A DNA stretch of 64,000 bases from Helcobacillus massiliensis (GCF_014191425.1 NZ_JACHWP010000002.1:62001-126000), one strand, 5' to 3'. Shown: positions 25,390-35,744, counted from the first letter of the stretch. The notes: a model not told the origin generated them from the letters alone. Made by a program: numbers and translations.

Positions 25390-27678
25390 ATGCCTGACAT
25401 CGACACCGTCGAGAACGCTGCCGCCACCCCTGATGAGCAGCAGCCCTGGGCCGACCTCGGTCTGAAGGGGGATGAGTACCAGAAGATCCGCGAGATCCTG
25501 GGCCGCCGCCCCACGAACGCCGAGCTCGCCATGTACTCGGTCATGTGGTCGGAGCACTGCTCGTACAAGTCCTCCCGCAGACACCTCTCCCAGTTCGGCG
25601 AGAAGTCCACGGAGGCGATGAAGAAGAACCTCCTGGTCGGGATCGGTCAGAACGCCGGCGTGGTCGACATCGGCGACGGCTGGGCCGTCACCTTCAAGGT
25701 CGAGTCCCACAACCACCCGAGCTTCGTGGAGCCGTACCAGGGCGCCGCAACGGGTGTGGGCGGCATCGTCCGCGACATCATCTCCATGGGTGCGCGCCCC
25801 GTCGCGGTGATGGACCAGCTGCGCTTCGGCGCCATCGACCACCCGGACACCGCCCGCGTGGTGGAGGGCGTGGTGGCCGGTGTGGGCGGCTACGGCAACT
25901 CCCTCGGCCTGCCGAACATCGGCGGCGAGACCGTGTTCGATCCCTGCTACCAGGACAATCCGCTCGTCAATGCGCTCGCGATCGGCGTGATGCGCCACGA
26001 GGACATCCACCTCGCCAACGCAGAGGGCGTGGGCAACAAGGTGGTCCTGTTCGGTGCCCGCACCGGCGGTGACGGCATCGGCGGCGCCTCCATCCTCGCC
26101 TCCGAGTCCTTCGATGACGAGGGTCCCGCGAAGCGCCCCTCTGTGCAGGTGGGCGACCCCTTCATGGAGAAGCTGCTGATCGAAGCATGCCTGGAGATGT
26201 ACCGCGAGGAGGTCGTGGAGGGCATCCAGGACCTCGGCGCCGCCGGCATCTCCTGCGCCACCAGCGAACTCGCCTCCAACGGCGACTCCGGCATGCACGT
26301 GGACCTCGACACGGTCCTGCTGCGCGATCCGTCCCTCACCGCCGGCGAGATCCTCATGAGCGAATCGCAGGAGCGGATGATGGCGGTGGTCTCCCCCGAG
26401 AAGCTCGACCGCTTCCTGGAGATCGCCGACAAGTGGGGTGTGGAGTCCGCTGTCATCGGTGAGGTCACCGGCGATGGCCGCCTCACCATCGACCACGGCG
26501 GCCAGCGCATCGTCGATGTGGACCCGAAGACGGTCGCGCACGACTCCCCCGTCTACGACCGCCCGTACGCCCGTCCCTCCTGGCAGGACGCGCTGGAGGC
26601 CGACGCCGCTGAGAAGCTGCCGCGTCCGGCGGATGCCGCCGCTCTGGTGGAGCAGCTGTGGACCGTGACCACGTCCCCGAATCTGGCCTCGACCCACTGG
26701 GTCACCGATCAGTACGACCGCTACGTGGGCGGCAACACCGCCCTGGCGATGCCGGACGACGCCGGCGTGCTGCGCGTGGATGAGGAGACGGGCCGCGGCA
26801 TCGCGCTCTCGACCGACGCGAACGGCCGCTACGCCATGCTGAACCCGTACACCGGTGCGCAGCTGTCGCTGGTGGAGGCGTACCGCAACGTCGCCACCAC
26901 CGGTGCGCAGCCGATGGCGGTCACGGACTGCCTGAACTTCGGCTCCCCGGAGGACCCGGACCGCATGTGGCAGCTGGTGGAGGCCATCACGGGCCTGGCC
27001 GACGGGTGCCGGACCCTGGAGGTCCCCGTCACCGGCGGCAACGTGTCCCTCTACAACTCCACCGGTGAGCCCGGCACCATCGACTCCGCGATCCACCCGA
27101 CCCCGGTGGTCGGCATCCTCGGCGTGTTCGATGATGTTGCGCGCCGCACGCCGTCGGGCTGGAAGGACGAGGGCCTGGCGATCTACCTGCTCGGCTCCAC
27201 CGCTGAGGAGCTGTCCGGGTCGGCCTGGGCCGGCGCCGTGCACGACCACCTGGGCGGCCAGCCGCCGAAGGTCGACTTCGACGCGGAGCGCGAGCTCGCC
27301 GAGATCCTCGTGTCCTGCTCCCGCGACGGCCTCATCGACGCCGCGCACGACCTCTCCCAGGGCGGCCTGTTCCAGGCGCTGGTGGAGTCCTGCTCCCGCT
27401 TCGGCACCGGTGCCCGCATCGTGCTGGACGAGCTGAAGGAGCGCTACGGCCTCGACGATCTGACCGCGCTGCTGTCGGAGTCGCAGGCCCGCGCGATCGT
27501 GGCGCTGCCGCGCAGCGAAGAGGTCCGCTTCACCGACATGGTGACGGCGCGGAAGTTCCCGGCCGTGCGCATCGGTGTGACCGATGGCGATGCCCTCGAC
27601 ATCCAGGGTGTGGGGTCCTTCCCGATCGCTGAGCTGCGCGAGAAGCGTGAGGCGGTGCTGCCGAAGCACTTCGGCTGA
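25390..27678 (+). CDS. purL: Phosphoribosylformylglycinamidine synthase subunit PurL
   Basis: PurL is the ATP-dependent catalytic subunit of FGAM synthase, working with PurS and PurQ. The 762-residue protein is the small form that needs those partners. Signatures are [25 protein letters not shown] with [24 protein letters not shown] and [16 protein letters not shown] chose ATG 25390, preceded by AAAGGA; an in-frame ATG at 25360 falls at the base of the terminator hairpin. A perfect hairpin follows the stop. Confidence 0.95.
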   Translation: MPDIDTVENAAATPDEQQPWADLGLKGDEYQKIREILGRRPTNAELAMYSVMWSEHCSYKSSRRHLSQFGEKSTEAMKKNLLVGIGQNAGVVDIGDGWAVTFKVESHNHPSFVEPYQGAATGVGGIVRDIISMGARPVAVMDQLRFGAIDHPDTARVVEGVVAGVGGYGNSLGLPNIGGETVFDPCYQDNPLVNALAIGVMRHEDIHLANAEGVGNKVVLFGARTGGDGIGGASILASESFDDEGPAKRPSVQVGDPFMEKLLIEACLEMYREEVVEGIQDLGAAGISCATSELASNGDSGMHVDLDTVLLRDPSLTAGEILMSESQERMMAVVSPEKLDRFLEIADKWGVESAVIGEVTGDGRLTIDHGGQRIVDVDPKTVAHDSPVYDRPYARPSWQDALEADAAEKLPRPADAAALVEQLWTVTTSPNLASTHWVTDQYDRYVGGNTALAMPDDAGVLRVDEETGRGIALSTDANGRYAMLNPYTGAQLSLVEAYRNVATTGAQPMAVTDCLNFGSPEDPDRMWQLVEAITGLADGCRTLEVPVTGGNVSLYNSTGEPGTIDSAIHPTPVVGILGVFDDVARRTPSGWKDEGLAIYLLGSTAEELSGSAWAGAVHDHLGGQPPKVDFDAERELAEILVSCSRDGLIDAAHDLSQGGLFQALVESCSRFGTGARIVLDELKERYGLDDLTALLSESQARAIVALPRSEEVRFTDMVTARKFPAVRIGVTDGDALDIQGVGSFPIAELREKREAVLPKHFG

Positions 27679-27721
27679 TCCCATCGGCCACCACCCCGAG
27701 GGGTTCGACGATCAACTACCG

Positions 27722-27758
27722 CAGGGGCGGCAGCCGGGCGACCGGTCTGCCGCCCCTG
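27722..27758 (+). terminator. Terminator after purL
   Basis: CAGGGGCGGCAG (27722-27733) pairs perfectly with CTGCCGCCCCTG (27747-27758) around a 13-nt loop. It lies 44 nt after the purL stop. The following 114 nt before the SLH gene hold its promoter region, but no clear -35 is visible. Confidence 0.75.
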
Positions 27759-27872
27759 ATGTGCAGTACGGGCTTTCTCTCACACCGCGTGGAACCCCAA
27801 GTTACCGGCCTAGCACTTTCGATGGATCCGATATACGTTCGTAATGTTCGCGTTTCCCACCCGAGGACCATC

Positions 27873-29867
27873 ATGTCTCTCCTTCCCCGCCGCTCCCTGA
27901 TCCGCACCGGTGCCGCTCTCCCCTTCGGAGCAGCCGCCGTCCCCGCTGCGTCCGCCGCCCTCCCCGCAGCCGATGGCACCCAGGGCGACTCGGGCACCAC
28001 CATCACCGATGAGGACCTGGCGACACCGGAGTCCGCGAAGAACGCGTCCTCCGCCGCTGACGACGACGCTCCCGGACGCTCCGTCGCCGGCACCGCGACG
28101 ATGGCCGCCGCCACCTGGACCGGGGAGGACCCGGACACGGTGGAGGTGTCCGCTCGGGCCGCCGACGGCACCTGGTGCCCGTGGCGCCGCCTCGAACTGC
28201 TCACCGACATGGGGGCGAAGGCCACCGACCCGTCCTGGTTCGGTCCCTCCACAGCGGTGCGCTTCCGCGCCGCGCGCGACGGTCAGGACGTCACCGCTGA
28301 GCTGACGGCGCACCTGATCGAGACCTCGGAGGACCCGTCGGACCACGAACGCGTGGGCAATGGGCCCAGCGGCGGCGGCACCGGCCTCACCGGCACCGTC
28401 CCGGCAACCAAGGTGCTCGCCACCGCGGCGCCCGCGATGTTCACCCGCGCCGAATGGGGCGCGAACGAGTCCTGGGCGCGCAACTCGAGCGCCGACAGCG
28501 AACTGAAGTCCGTGGTGGTGCACCACACCGCCGGCTCCAACAGCTATTCGCGCGCTGATTCGATGCAGATCATGCGCGGCATCTACAGCTACCACACGCG
28601 CACGCTCGGTTGGGCGGACGTCGGCTACAACGTGCTGGTCGACAAGTACGGCCAGATCTTCGAGGGCCGCCGCGGCGGGATCCACCGCAACATCCGCGGC
28701 GCCCACGCGCTCGGTTTCAACCACAGCACGTTCGGCATCTCGATCATGGGCGACTACGAGGTCGCGTCGGCTCCGTCGGCCGGCATCGACGCCCTCGCGC
28801 GGGTGGCGGGCTGGAAGCTCGGCTCCGCGTTCATCGCCGACGTGCGCGGCACCTCGGTGCACCAGCCCCGCAACACCGATTCGTCTGCCGTGCGGTACAA
28901 GAGCCCCGTGTCGCTGCCGCGCATCTTCGGCCACCGCGACGTCAACTACACCTCCTGCCCCGGCAAGAACGTGTACTCGAAGTTCGAGAACCTGCGCACC
29001 CTCGCCCAGCGCTACCGCGACGCCCACCCGACCGGGCACTACCTCGCGTTCCACCGGAACGGAGGCTTCACGCGCTTCGGAACCGTCACCCACGCCCAGC
29101 GGCTGGAGGGCTCCTACCACGTCACCCGCGCCACTCGCGGCCTCGTGGTCACCGCCGGACAGTCCACCGTGGCGCACCAGAGCCCGTACGCCGCTTCCTG
29201 GACCTCCGCGTGGGGCCAACCGCTGGAGTCGACGACCAGCGGGCCGCAGCGCTTCGCGAACGGTATCGCCGACAAGGTGAACGGCAAGGTCGTGTTCACC
29301 GCCGGCGGCCCCGGGCAGACCTTCAAGGACGTGCCGCGCTCGCACATGTTCTCCACCGAGATCGAAGCGCTGGCGAACAAGGGCATTCTGCGGGGCTGGC
29401 CGGACGGCACGTACCGCCCGTCCGTCGCGGTCAACCGCGACGCCATCATCGCGTTCATGTACCGCGTCGCCGGCTCCCCCGCCTACACCCCGCCGGCCCG
29501 CTCCCCGTTCGTGGACGTCCCGACGAACTCGCAGTTCTACCGTGAGATCTCCTGGGCGTACGCGACAGGCCTCTCCACCGGCTGGACCACCCGCCGGGGC
29601 CGCGAGTTCCGTCCCCTGCAGCCGGTGAACCGCGATGCGATCGCCGCGTTCCTGTTCCGTTCCAGCGGCGATCCGCTGCCCGTGGCGAAGACCGCCCCGT
29701 TCCGGGACGTGCCCCGCACCTCGCAGTTCGCCCGTGAGATCACGTGGATGAAGAGCGCGGGCATCTCCACCGGCTGGCCGGACGGTACGTTCCGCCCGCT
29801 CGTCGCGACGAACCGAGCAGACATGGCCGCGTTCATCTATCGTCTGATGAAGAGGCAGGGCAAGCTC
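27873..29867 (+). CDS. Exported N-acetylmuramoyl-L-alanine amidase (PGRP-like) with three SLH repeats
   Basis: A roughly 665-residue surface protein. The N terminus (PRRSLIRTGAALPF...) has a twin-Arg pair and a hydrophobic stretch, so it is exported, perhaps by Tat. A zinc amidase domain of the PGRP type spans about residues 190-380. It has FTRAEWGANESW, VVHHTAG (His217/218), a GYNVLVDKYGQIFEGRRGG block and GHRDVNYTSCPG (His354, Cys362). Three SLH repeats follow at about 484-545, 546-609 and 610-665, each with an F-x-DVP start and a G-W-x-DGT/F-x-P core. SLH repeats bind pyruvylated wall polymers, and the next gene encodes a pyruvyl transferase. The ATG at 27873 has GAGGA upstream. Confidence 0.9.
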
Positions 29868-29937
29868 TGATCCCGTCGACCGCCGCGGTCAGGACGGTGC
29901 CCTGCCGACGCCGTCGACGCTGAAGAGAGTGTGAAGC

Positions 29938-32355
29938 ATGAGAGTCGCCCTGCTGTGCGATGTGGACCAGACCGTCTACCACGTGGGCGATGAAGCGATC
30001 GCGTCCGCTGAACGGGAGCAGCTGGAGCGCCGAGGCTTCACTGTGGTCCCGGTGTCGCGGCACGAGAAGTACGGCCCCGGCGGCACCGCCCCCGCGGACG
30101 CGATCGACGCACTCACCTTCCCGCACGATCCGCAGGACCGTGAACGGTACGCCGAGGAGATCCAGCAGGTCCTCGGCGGCAGCGATGCCGCCCTGCCCGC
30201 CGAGGACAAGCTGTTCCGCATCCGCGAGCAGCTGCGCGGCGTGGACGCCCTCGTCATCGGCGGCGGAGGAAACCTGAACTCCCGATTCGGGTGGCTGCTG
30301 CTGGAGCGGTGGGCGATGGGTCTGCTGGCGCACAGCCTCGGCCTGCCGGTCGTGGTCGCGGGCCAGACCCTCGGCCCTGACCTCACGGCGGCCGACCGTG
30401 CCCGCCTGCGCGATCTCTTCGCCATCGCGCGAGTGGTGGCGGTCCGCGATGAGGCGAGCGCCGCGCTCGCCCGCTGCGTGGGGCCGACGGGTTCCGCCGC
30501 GTCAGCAGTGCTGTGCAGCAGCGACGATGCGGCCGCGCCGATCCTCGACCAGCGCATCACCGGCCCCGCTGACGACGCGCACGGGGCCGGCACCGAGGCC
30601 CGGGCGGGCACTGACGACCGGGCAGACACTGACGGCCGGGCGGGCGCTGTCCGCGGCCGCACCCTCTCGGTGACCCTCGGGTCGGCGGCTCCGTTCGATG
30701 AGGACGAGTACGTCACCGCCCTCGCCGGCATCATCGACCGGGCCGCGACGGCACTGGACGCGACAGTCGAATTCGTGCCGCACATGGCGGATCAGGACGA
30801 CCCCGATTCCGGCGACTGCCGACTCAATGCGCTGGTTGCGGCGCGTTTGGATGCCCCGCACCGGCTCGCCCCGATCGAACTGGCGGCGGCGTCCGCTGCC
30901 CGCACCTGCGCGGCCGACGCAGTCCTCACCACCCGGTTCCATCCCCTGGTCTTCGCGCTGGCCTCGGCCACACCCGTGCTGCCGATCCACCTGGACCGGT
31001 ACGGCCGCGTCCGCATGGACGGCGCCCTCGCCAATGCCGGGGCCGACCAGCGCAGCCTGAGCCTGGAGCACCTGCTCGCCGATCCGGCGGCTGTCGACGC
31101 CGCGATCGCCGATCTCGCCCACTGCGCCGACGCGCCCGACGCCAGCGGCCCGTCGCACGGCGCAGCCGCGCTTGAGGCGATCACCGGCACCTGGGACGCC
31201 ATCGCGGACGCCCTGCAGGGCCGGGACCCGTCGGCCCCCTCCCCCAGCGGCGACGCCCCTGCAGCAACAGACACCGGCGACCGTTCCGCCACCGCGGCCG
31301 CAGCCGGTACCCGCGCCCACTCCCCTGCCACCGCCGCGTCCGGTGAATCAGCTGGGACCACCGGCGAACCGGCACAGACCGCGATCATTCTGCGCACCAA
31401 GGACCGGCCCCTGCTCCTGGACCGCGGCATCCAGGACATCCTCGGGCAGACCGTCACCGACTGGCACCTCGTCATCGTCAACGACGGCGGCGACACCGAC
31501 GACCTGACCGCCGTGGTCGACCGCTACCGGGACGAACTGGGCGAGCGCATCACCGTTCTCCACAATGAGCAGTCGCGCGGCATGGAAGCCGCCACGAACC
31601 AGGGCCTGGCCGCCACCCGCAGCGAATTCGTCGCCGTCCACGACGATGACGACGTCTGGCACCCGCGCTTCCTCGCCCGCACCACACGCTTCCTCGCCGA
31701 CACCGACGCCGCCGCTGTCTCCGTGCGCACGCACATCGTGCTGGAGCGCCTCGCCGGTGAGGAGCCCGGCGTGTACGTCCCCTACGAGACGTTCCCGGTC
31801 TGGCCGGAGATGCACAGCATCACCCTCGCGCACTTCATCCGCATCAATCGGATGGTACCGATCTCCCTGCTGTACCGCCGCAGCGTCCACGACACCATCG
31901 GGCTGTTCAACGAATCGCTCCCGGTGATCGGCGACTACGAGTTCCATCTGCGGCTCCTGCAGTCGATGACGGTCGGATTCCTGGACGAACCGCTCGCGTT
32001 CTGGCATCAGCGGCCCGGCTCCACCGGCGCCTCCAGCAACTCTATGGTGGCGGGCCTGCGCGACCACCACCGCTTCGACGCACTGCTGCGAGACCAGTAC
32101 TTCACCACCTGGGTGGAGAAGAACGGGCTCGGACTGCCGATGTTCATCACCGCGGCGCTGCGGGAGGAGGCCGACGGGCTCCACCGCGAACTCGCCGACA
32201 CCCGCCGTGAGCTGGCCGACATGCGCCACCAGGTCGATGCGATGGCCCACCAGCTCGAGGTCATCGAGCACGGGGTGCTCAACGGCGGCACCATCAACTT
32301 CGTGAAGCGCACCGGCCGGCGTGTTCTGCGGCGCCTGCCCGGCCGGGGGCGCTGA
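29938..32355 (+). CDS. Polysaccharide pyruvyl transferase fused to a GT2 glycosyltransferase
   Basis: An 805-residue cytoplasmic fusion. Residues 1-370 resemble CsaB-type pyruvyl transferases: HVGDEAIASAE, GGGGNLNSRFG, VVVAGQTLGPD, VAVRDEAS and TTRFHPLVFALAS. CsaB attaches pyruvate to secondary wall polysaccharide, making the SLH ligand. An Ala/Thr/Ser-rich linker (about 395-478) leads to a GT-A glycosyltransferase domain beginning TAIILRTKDRP near 480, with VNDGGDTDD and an acidic DDDD motif at 569-572. Residues 735-775 form a coiled coil, followed by a basic tail. It starts 67 nt after the SLH amidase gene, so both are probably in one operon. The ribosome-binding site is weak. Confidence 0.85.
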   Translation: MRVALLCDVDQTVYHVGDEAIASAEREQLERRGFTVVPVSRHEKYGPGGTAPADAIDALTFPHDPQDRERYAEEIQQVLGGSDAALPAEDKLFRIREQLRGVDALVIGGGGNLNSRFGWLLLERWAMGLLAHSLGLPVVVAGQTLGPDLTAADRARLRDLFAIARVVAVRDEASAALARCVGPTGSAASAVLCSSDDAAAPILDQRITGPADDAHGAGTEARAGTDDRADTDGRAGAVRGRTLSVTLGSAAPFDEDEYVTALAGIIDRAATALDATVEFVPHMADQDDPDSGDCRLNALVAARLDAPHRLAPIELAAASAARTCAADAVLTTRFHPLVFALASATPVLPIHLDRYGRVRMDGALANAGADQRSLSLEHLLADPAAVDAAIADLAHCADAPDASGPSHGAAALEAITGTWDAIADALQGRDPSAPSPSGDAPAATDTGDRSATAAAAGTRAHSPATAASGESAGTTGEPAQTAIILRTKDRPLLLDRGIQDILGQTVTDWHLVIVNDGGDTDDLTAVVDRYRDELGERITVLHNEQSRGMEAATNQGLAATRSEFVAVHDDDDVWHPRFLARTTRFLADTDAAAVSVRTHIVLERLAGEEPGVYVPYETFPVWPEMHSITLAHFIRINRMVPISLLYRRSVHDTIGLFNESLPVIGDYEFHLRLLQSMTVGFLDEPLAFWHQRPGSTGASSNSMVAGLRDHHRFDALLRDQYFTTWVEKNGLGLPMFITAALREEADGLHRELADTRRELADMRHQVDAMAHQLEVIEHGVLNGGTINFVKRTGRRVLRRLPGRGR

Positions 32356-32447
32356 CGCAACCGCAACCGCCACGGCCGCCGCTGTCGCTGTGGCGGGCGC
32401 GGGCCGCGCCGTGAACGCTGCCGCCGCCCCTGCGTGCGGGCATGACG

Positions 32448-32479
32448 AAGGGCCGCTGGGAATCAACCCAGCGGCCCTT
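32448..32479. terminator. Bidirectional terminator between the pyruvyl transferase gene and rplQ
   Basis: AAGGGCCGCTGGG (32448-32460) pairs perfectly with CCCAGCGGCCCTT (32467-32479) around a 6-nt loop. TTCCTT follows on the + strand. It ends both the + strand SLH operon and the - strand alpha operon. Confidence 0.85.
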
Positions 32480-32526
32480 TCCTTCGTGATCCGAAGCGGA
32501 TCAGACCTCAGTCGCGATCCAGAGGA

Positions 32527-33018
32527 TCAGTCCTCGGTCTTCTCCTCGGCGGCTGCCTCGGTGGTCTCCGGGGCCTCGTCGGCCTTCGCAGCGTCGTCAG
32601 CCTTCGCGGACTGCTTGGCAGCGCCCTCAGCCTCCTTCACCACGGACTCCTTGGCGGAGTACGGCTCGTCGACCAGCTCGATCAGCGCCATCGGGGCGTT
32701 GTCGCCCTTGCGCGGACCGATCTTGGTGATGCGGGTGTAGCCGCCCGGACGCTCAGCGAACTTCGGGGCGATCTCGGTGAAGAGCTCGTGGACGACCGAC
32801 TTGTCGAGCACGGAGCGCATGACGCGGCGGCGTGCAGCAAGGTCATCCTTCTTCGCGATGGTGATGAGGCGCTCGGCCACCGGCTGCAGGCGCTTCGCCT
32901 TGGTCTCGGTGGTCTTGATGGCGCCGTGCTCGAACAGAGCGGTGGCCAGGCCGGCCAGCATCGCCTTCTCGTGAGCGGCGGAACCGCCGAGACGAGCTCC
33001 CTTCGTGGGTGCAGGCAT
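32527..33018 (-). CDS. rplQ: 50S ribosomal protein L17 (bL17)
   Basis: The 163-residue protein begins [32 protein letters not shown], the L17 core, which ends near residue 120. The remaining 40 residues are an Ala/Glu/Lys/Asp-rich acidic tail, an extension common in actinobacterial L17. It is the last gene of infA-rpmJ-rpsM-rpsK-rpoA-rplQ. truA, often the next gene, is not here. Confidence 0.95.
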   Translation of the reverse strand: MPAPTKGARLGGSAAHEKAMLAGLATALFEHGAIKTTETKAKRLQPVAERLITIAKKDDLAARRRVMRSVLDKSVVHELFTEIAPKFAERPGGYTRITKIGPRKGDNAPMALIELVDEPYSAKESVVKEAEGAAKQSAKADDAAKADEAPETTEAAAEEKTED

Positions 33019-33045
33019 TGTTGTTCTCCTTGGAAGTGTGAAGTG

Positions 33046-34047
33046 TCAGAACTGGTCGCCGAAGTCGCCGTCGCCGTAGGACTCGAGCACAGTCGACGGG
33101 TCGAAGCCCGCCGGCGAATCCTTCAGGCTCAGGCCGAGCTCAGCGAGCTTCGCCTTCACCTCGTCGATGGACTTCTGACCGAAGTTGCGGATGTCCAGCA
33201 GGTCCGCCTCGCTGCGGGAGGTGAGCTCACCGACGGTGTGCACGCCCTCGCGCATAAGGCAGTTGTAGGAGCGGACCGTGAGGTTGAGGTCGTTGATCGG
33301 CAGAGCCAGATCAGCTTCCATCGCCTGGTCGGTCGGGGACGGACCGATCTCGATGCCCTCAGCCTCCTCGTTCAGCTCCTGGGCGAGGCCGAAGAGCTCC
33401 ACGAGGGTCTTGCCGGCCGAAGCGATGGCATCGCGCGGGGCGATGGCCGGCTTCGTCTCGACATCGATGATCAGACGGTCGAAGTCCGTGCGCTGCTCGA
33501 CACGGGTCGCCTCGACCTTGTAGGTCACCTTGAGGACCGGCGAGTAGATCGAGTCGACCGGGATGCGGCCGATCTCGCCCTCGACGCCCTTGTTCTGCTG
33601 GGCGGACACGTAGCCGCGCCCGCGCTCGACGATCAGTTCGATCTCGAGACGACCCTTGTCGTTGAGAGTTGCGATGTGCAGATCCGGGTTGTGGATCTCC
33701 ACGCCGGCCGGCGGGGTGATGTCACCAGCGGTGACGGTGCCCTCGCCCTCCTTGCGCAGGTACATCACAACAGGCTCGTCGTTCTCGGAGGAGACGACCA
33801 GGTTCTTGATGTTGAGGATGAGCTCGGTGACATCCTCCTTCACACCCGGAACCGTGGAGAACTCGTGGAGAACGCCGTCGATGCGGATCGACGTCACCGC
33901 TGCGCCCGGGATGGACGACAGCAGCGTGCGACGCAGCGAGTTGCCGAGGGTGTAGCCGAAACCCGGCTCCAGCGGCTCGATGACGAACCGGGAGCGATTG
34001 TCCGAGACTGTCTCCTCGGTCAGCGTGGGGCGCTGTGCAATGAGCAC
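33046..34047 (-). CDS. rpoA: DNA-directed RNA polymerase alpha subunit
   Basis: The 333-residue subunit starts with GTG ([44 protein letters not shown]). It has the assembly domain up to about 230 and, after an acidic linker, the C-terminal DNA-binding domain ([28 protein letters not shown]). AAAGGA precedes the GTG. rpsD, which sits between rpsK and rpoA in many bacteria, is absent here. Confidence 0.97.
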   Translation of the reverse strand: MLIAQRPTLTEETVSDNRSRFVIEPLEPGFGYTLGNSLRRTLLSSIPGAAVTSIRIDGVLHEFSTVPGVKEDVTELILNIKNLVVSSENDEPVVMYLRKEGEGTVTAGDITPPAGVEIHNPDLHIATLNDKGRLEIELIVERGRGYVSAQQNKGVEGEIGRIPVDSIYSPVLKVTYKVEATRVEQRTDFDRLIIDVETKPAIAPRDAIASAGKTLVELFGLAQELNEEAEGIEIGPSPTDQAMEADLALPINDLNLTVRSYNCLMREGVHTVGELTSRSEADLLDIRNFGQKSIDEVKAKLAELGLSLKDSPAGFDPSTVLESYGDGDFGDQF

Positions 34048-34122
34048 GTTGTGTCCTTTCTGCGAACGTCCGCTATATGACGTTCAGGTGGCGGTATGAC
34101 ACGGAGATGGACGGGGGACAGA

Positions 34123-34530
34123 TCAGTTGCGGCGACGCTTCGGCGGACGAACGCCGTTGTGCGCCTGCGGGGTGACGTCCTGGATCGAGCCGACCTCGAG
34201 GCCGACAGCGGTCAGGGAGCGGATCGCGGTCTCACGACCGGAGCCGGGGCCCTTGACGAAGACGTCGACCTTCTTCAGGCCGTGCTCCTGGGCGCGGCGG
34301 GCAGCGGCCTCAGCAGCCATCTGCGCGGCGTACGGGGTGGACTTGCGCGAGCCCTTGAAGCCGACCTGGCCGGCGGAGGCCCACGAGATCACGGAGCCGG
34401 CGGGGTCCGTGATCGACACGATGGTGTTGTTGAAGGTGCTCTTGATGTGCGCCTGGCCGGCGACGACGTTCTTGTTCGCCTTGCGACGCGGCTTGCGGGC
34501 CGCGGCAGTGGCGCGGGACTTGGTAGCCAT
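34123..34530 (-). CDS. rpsK: 30S ribosomal protein S11 (uS11)
   Basis: A 135-residue protein of the 30S platform. The basic N-terminal tail ([18 protein letters not shown]) is followed by [17 protein letters not shown] and the C-terminal [16 protein letters not shown], both diagnostic. AAGGAG lies nine bases before the ATG. It sits between rpsM and rpoA. Confidence 0.97.
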   Translation of the reverse strand: MATKSRATAAARKPRRKANKNVVAGQAHIKSTFNNTIVSITDPAGSVISWASAGQVGFKGSRKSTPYAAQMAAEAAARRAQEHGLKKVDVFVKGPGSGRETAIRSLTAVGLEVGSIQDVTPQAHNGVRPPKRRRN

Positions 34531-34613
34531 GTGGCTGAACTCCTTGGGATTCGTGAAGGTGATCGGAGCGACCGGACCTGACGGTCGATCGCGGCGCAGC
34601 TTCGGCTAGTGCC

Positions 34614-34988
34614 TCAGCGCGCCTTCTTCTTGCCGGCGACGGTGCGCTTCGGGCCCTTGCGGGTGCGAGCGTTCGTCTTGGTCTTCTGGCCGTGGACGGG
34701 CAGGCCACGACGGTGACGAAGGCCCTGGTAGGAGCCGATCTCCACCTTGCGGCGGATGTCCGCTGCGACCTCACGGCGGAGGTCACCTTCGATCTGGAAG
34801 TTCTCTTCGATGTAGTCGCGCAGCTTCACGAGGTCCTCATCGGACACCTCGCGCACGCGCTGGTCGCCGTCCACACCGGTGGCGGCGAGGGCTTCGACGG
34901 CACGGGAACGACCCACGCCGAAAATGTACGTCAAGGCGACTTCCAGGCGCTTTTCGCGCGGGAGGTCAACGCCAACGAGACGTGCCAT
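34614..34988 (-). CDS. rpsM: 30S ribosomal protein S13 (uS13)
   Basis: A 124-residue protein of the 30S head that contacts tRNA. It starts [28 protein letters not shown] and ends in the usual basic tail [27 protein letters not shown] precedes the ATG. A 172-nt gap separates it from rpmJ, long for this operon, and contains ACCGCC-tgatc-GGCGGT (35075-35091). Confidence 0.97.
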   Translation of the reverse strand: MARLVGVDLPREKRLEVALTYIFGVGRSRAVEALAATGVDGDQRVREVSDEDLVKLRDYIEENFQIEGDLRREVAADIRRKVEIGSYQGLRHRRGLPVHGQKTKTNARTRKGPKRTVAGKKKAR

Positions 34989-35160
34989 TGTGCAGTTCTC
35001 CTATTTTTCTCGGAGGCCTGAGTCATCATCTCGCCCATACTCGTTCGAGCGCCGCAGCCTCCGCACCGCGGGTCACCGCCTGATCGGCGGTCGATGATGC
35101 CTCTTCAATTGTTGGTGCGGGGATGATCCCGCGGGGTGTCGCGGCAGGCCGCGGGCCGGA

Positions 35161-35274
35161 TCAGCCCTGGCGCTGCTTGTGACGGGGGTTCTTGCAGATC
35201 ACCATGACGACGGAGTGGCGACGAATCACCTTGCAGTCGTCACAGATCGGCTTGACACTCGGGTGAACCTTCAT
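35161..35274 (-). CDS. rpmJ: 50S ribosomal protein L36 (bL36), zinc-binding form
   Basis: Read directly from the sequence: 37 residues starting [19 protein letters not shown] and ending [10 protein letters not shown]. Cys11, Cys14, Cys27 and His32 form the zinc site, so this is the zinc-containing type. It lies 15 nt after infA in transcription order, the usual place. Confidence 0.95.
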   Translation of the reverse strand: MKVHPSVKPICDDCKVIRRHSVVMVICKNPRHKQRQG

Positions 35275-35289
35275 GCTGTCCTCACTGGC

Positions 35290-35511
35290 TTACTTGTAGC
35301 GGTAGACGATGCGACCCTTCTCAAGGTCGTACGGGCTCAGCTCCACCACGACCCGATCCTCGGGAAGGATGCGGATGTAGTGCTGGCGCATCTTGCCGGA
35401 GATGTGGGCGAGGACCTTGTGGCCGTTGTCCAGCTCGACACGGAAACGCGCGTTCGCGAGTGCCTCCGTGACAACACCTTCGACCTCGATCACTCCGTCT
35501 TTCTTCGCCAT
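35290..35511 (-). CDS. infA: Translation initiation factor IF-1
   Basis: A 73-residue OB-fold protein that binds the 30S A site. Its sequence ([17 protein letters not shown], then [22 protein letters not shown]) is nearly invariant in actinobacteria. GAGG lies close before the ATG. It is the first gene of the alpha-type operon, with a promoter about 95 nt upstream. Confidence 0.97.
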   Translation of the reverse strand: MAKKDGVIEVEGVVTEALANARFRVELDNGHKVLAHISGKMRQHYIRILPEDRVVVELSPYDLEKGRIVYRYK

Positions 35512-35604
35512 AACCTCACGTACTCTCTACCCGTTCACGGGCATCGATTGCAGGCGCGTCGTCTACGCCGGTTGTTCAAGGGTGCAGAACACACCCAATC
35601 GTCT

Positions 35605-35633
35605 ACCTTACACGGGCTGGAGAAGGCTGATAA
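35605..35633 (-). promoter_or_regulatory. Candidate promoter of the infA-rplQ operon
   Basis: On the minus strand TTATCA (35628-35633) is followed after 17 bp by TAAGGT (35605-35610). Transcription would start near 35598, giving a leader of about 87 nt. The rest of the 233-bp gap to map contains the palindrome ACCCGTCGGCCGACGGGT (35667-35684). Confidence 0.5.
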
Positions 35634-35744
35634 GAGCGGGATCGCGTGTGGTCGCTCACCTCACGCACCCGTCGGCCGACGGGTTCCGCCGCCCTGGATG
35701 CCGGCCCCTCCCCCGCCGGTCCCGGCGCATCGGCGGGGCGGGCG

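Noticed and set aside
27679-27721. tRNA-like GGTTCGA sequence after purL
   Set aside because: GGGGTTCGACGATC resembles a T-loop, but no acceptor or anticodon stem can be formed around it. No tRNA was found anywhere in the window.
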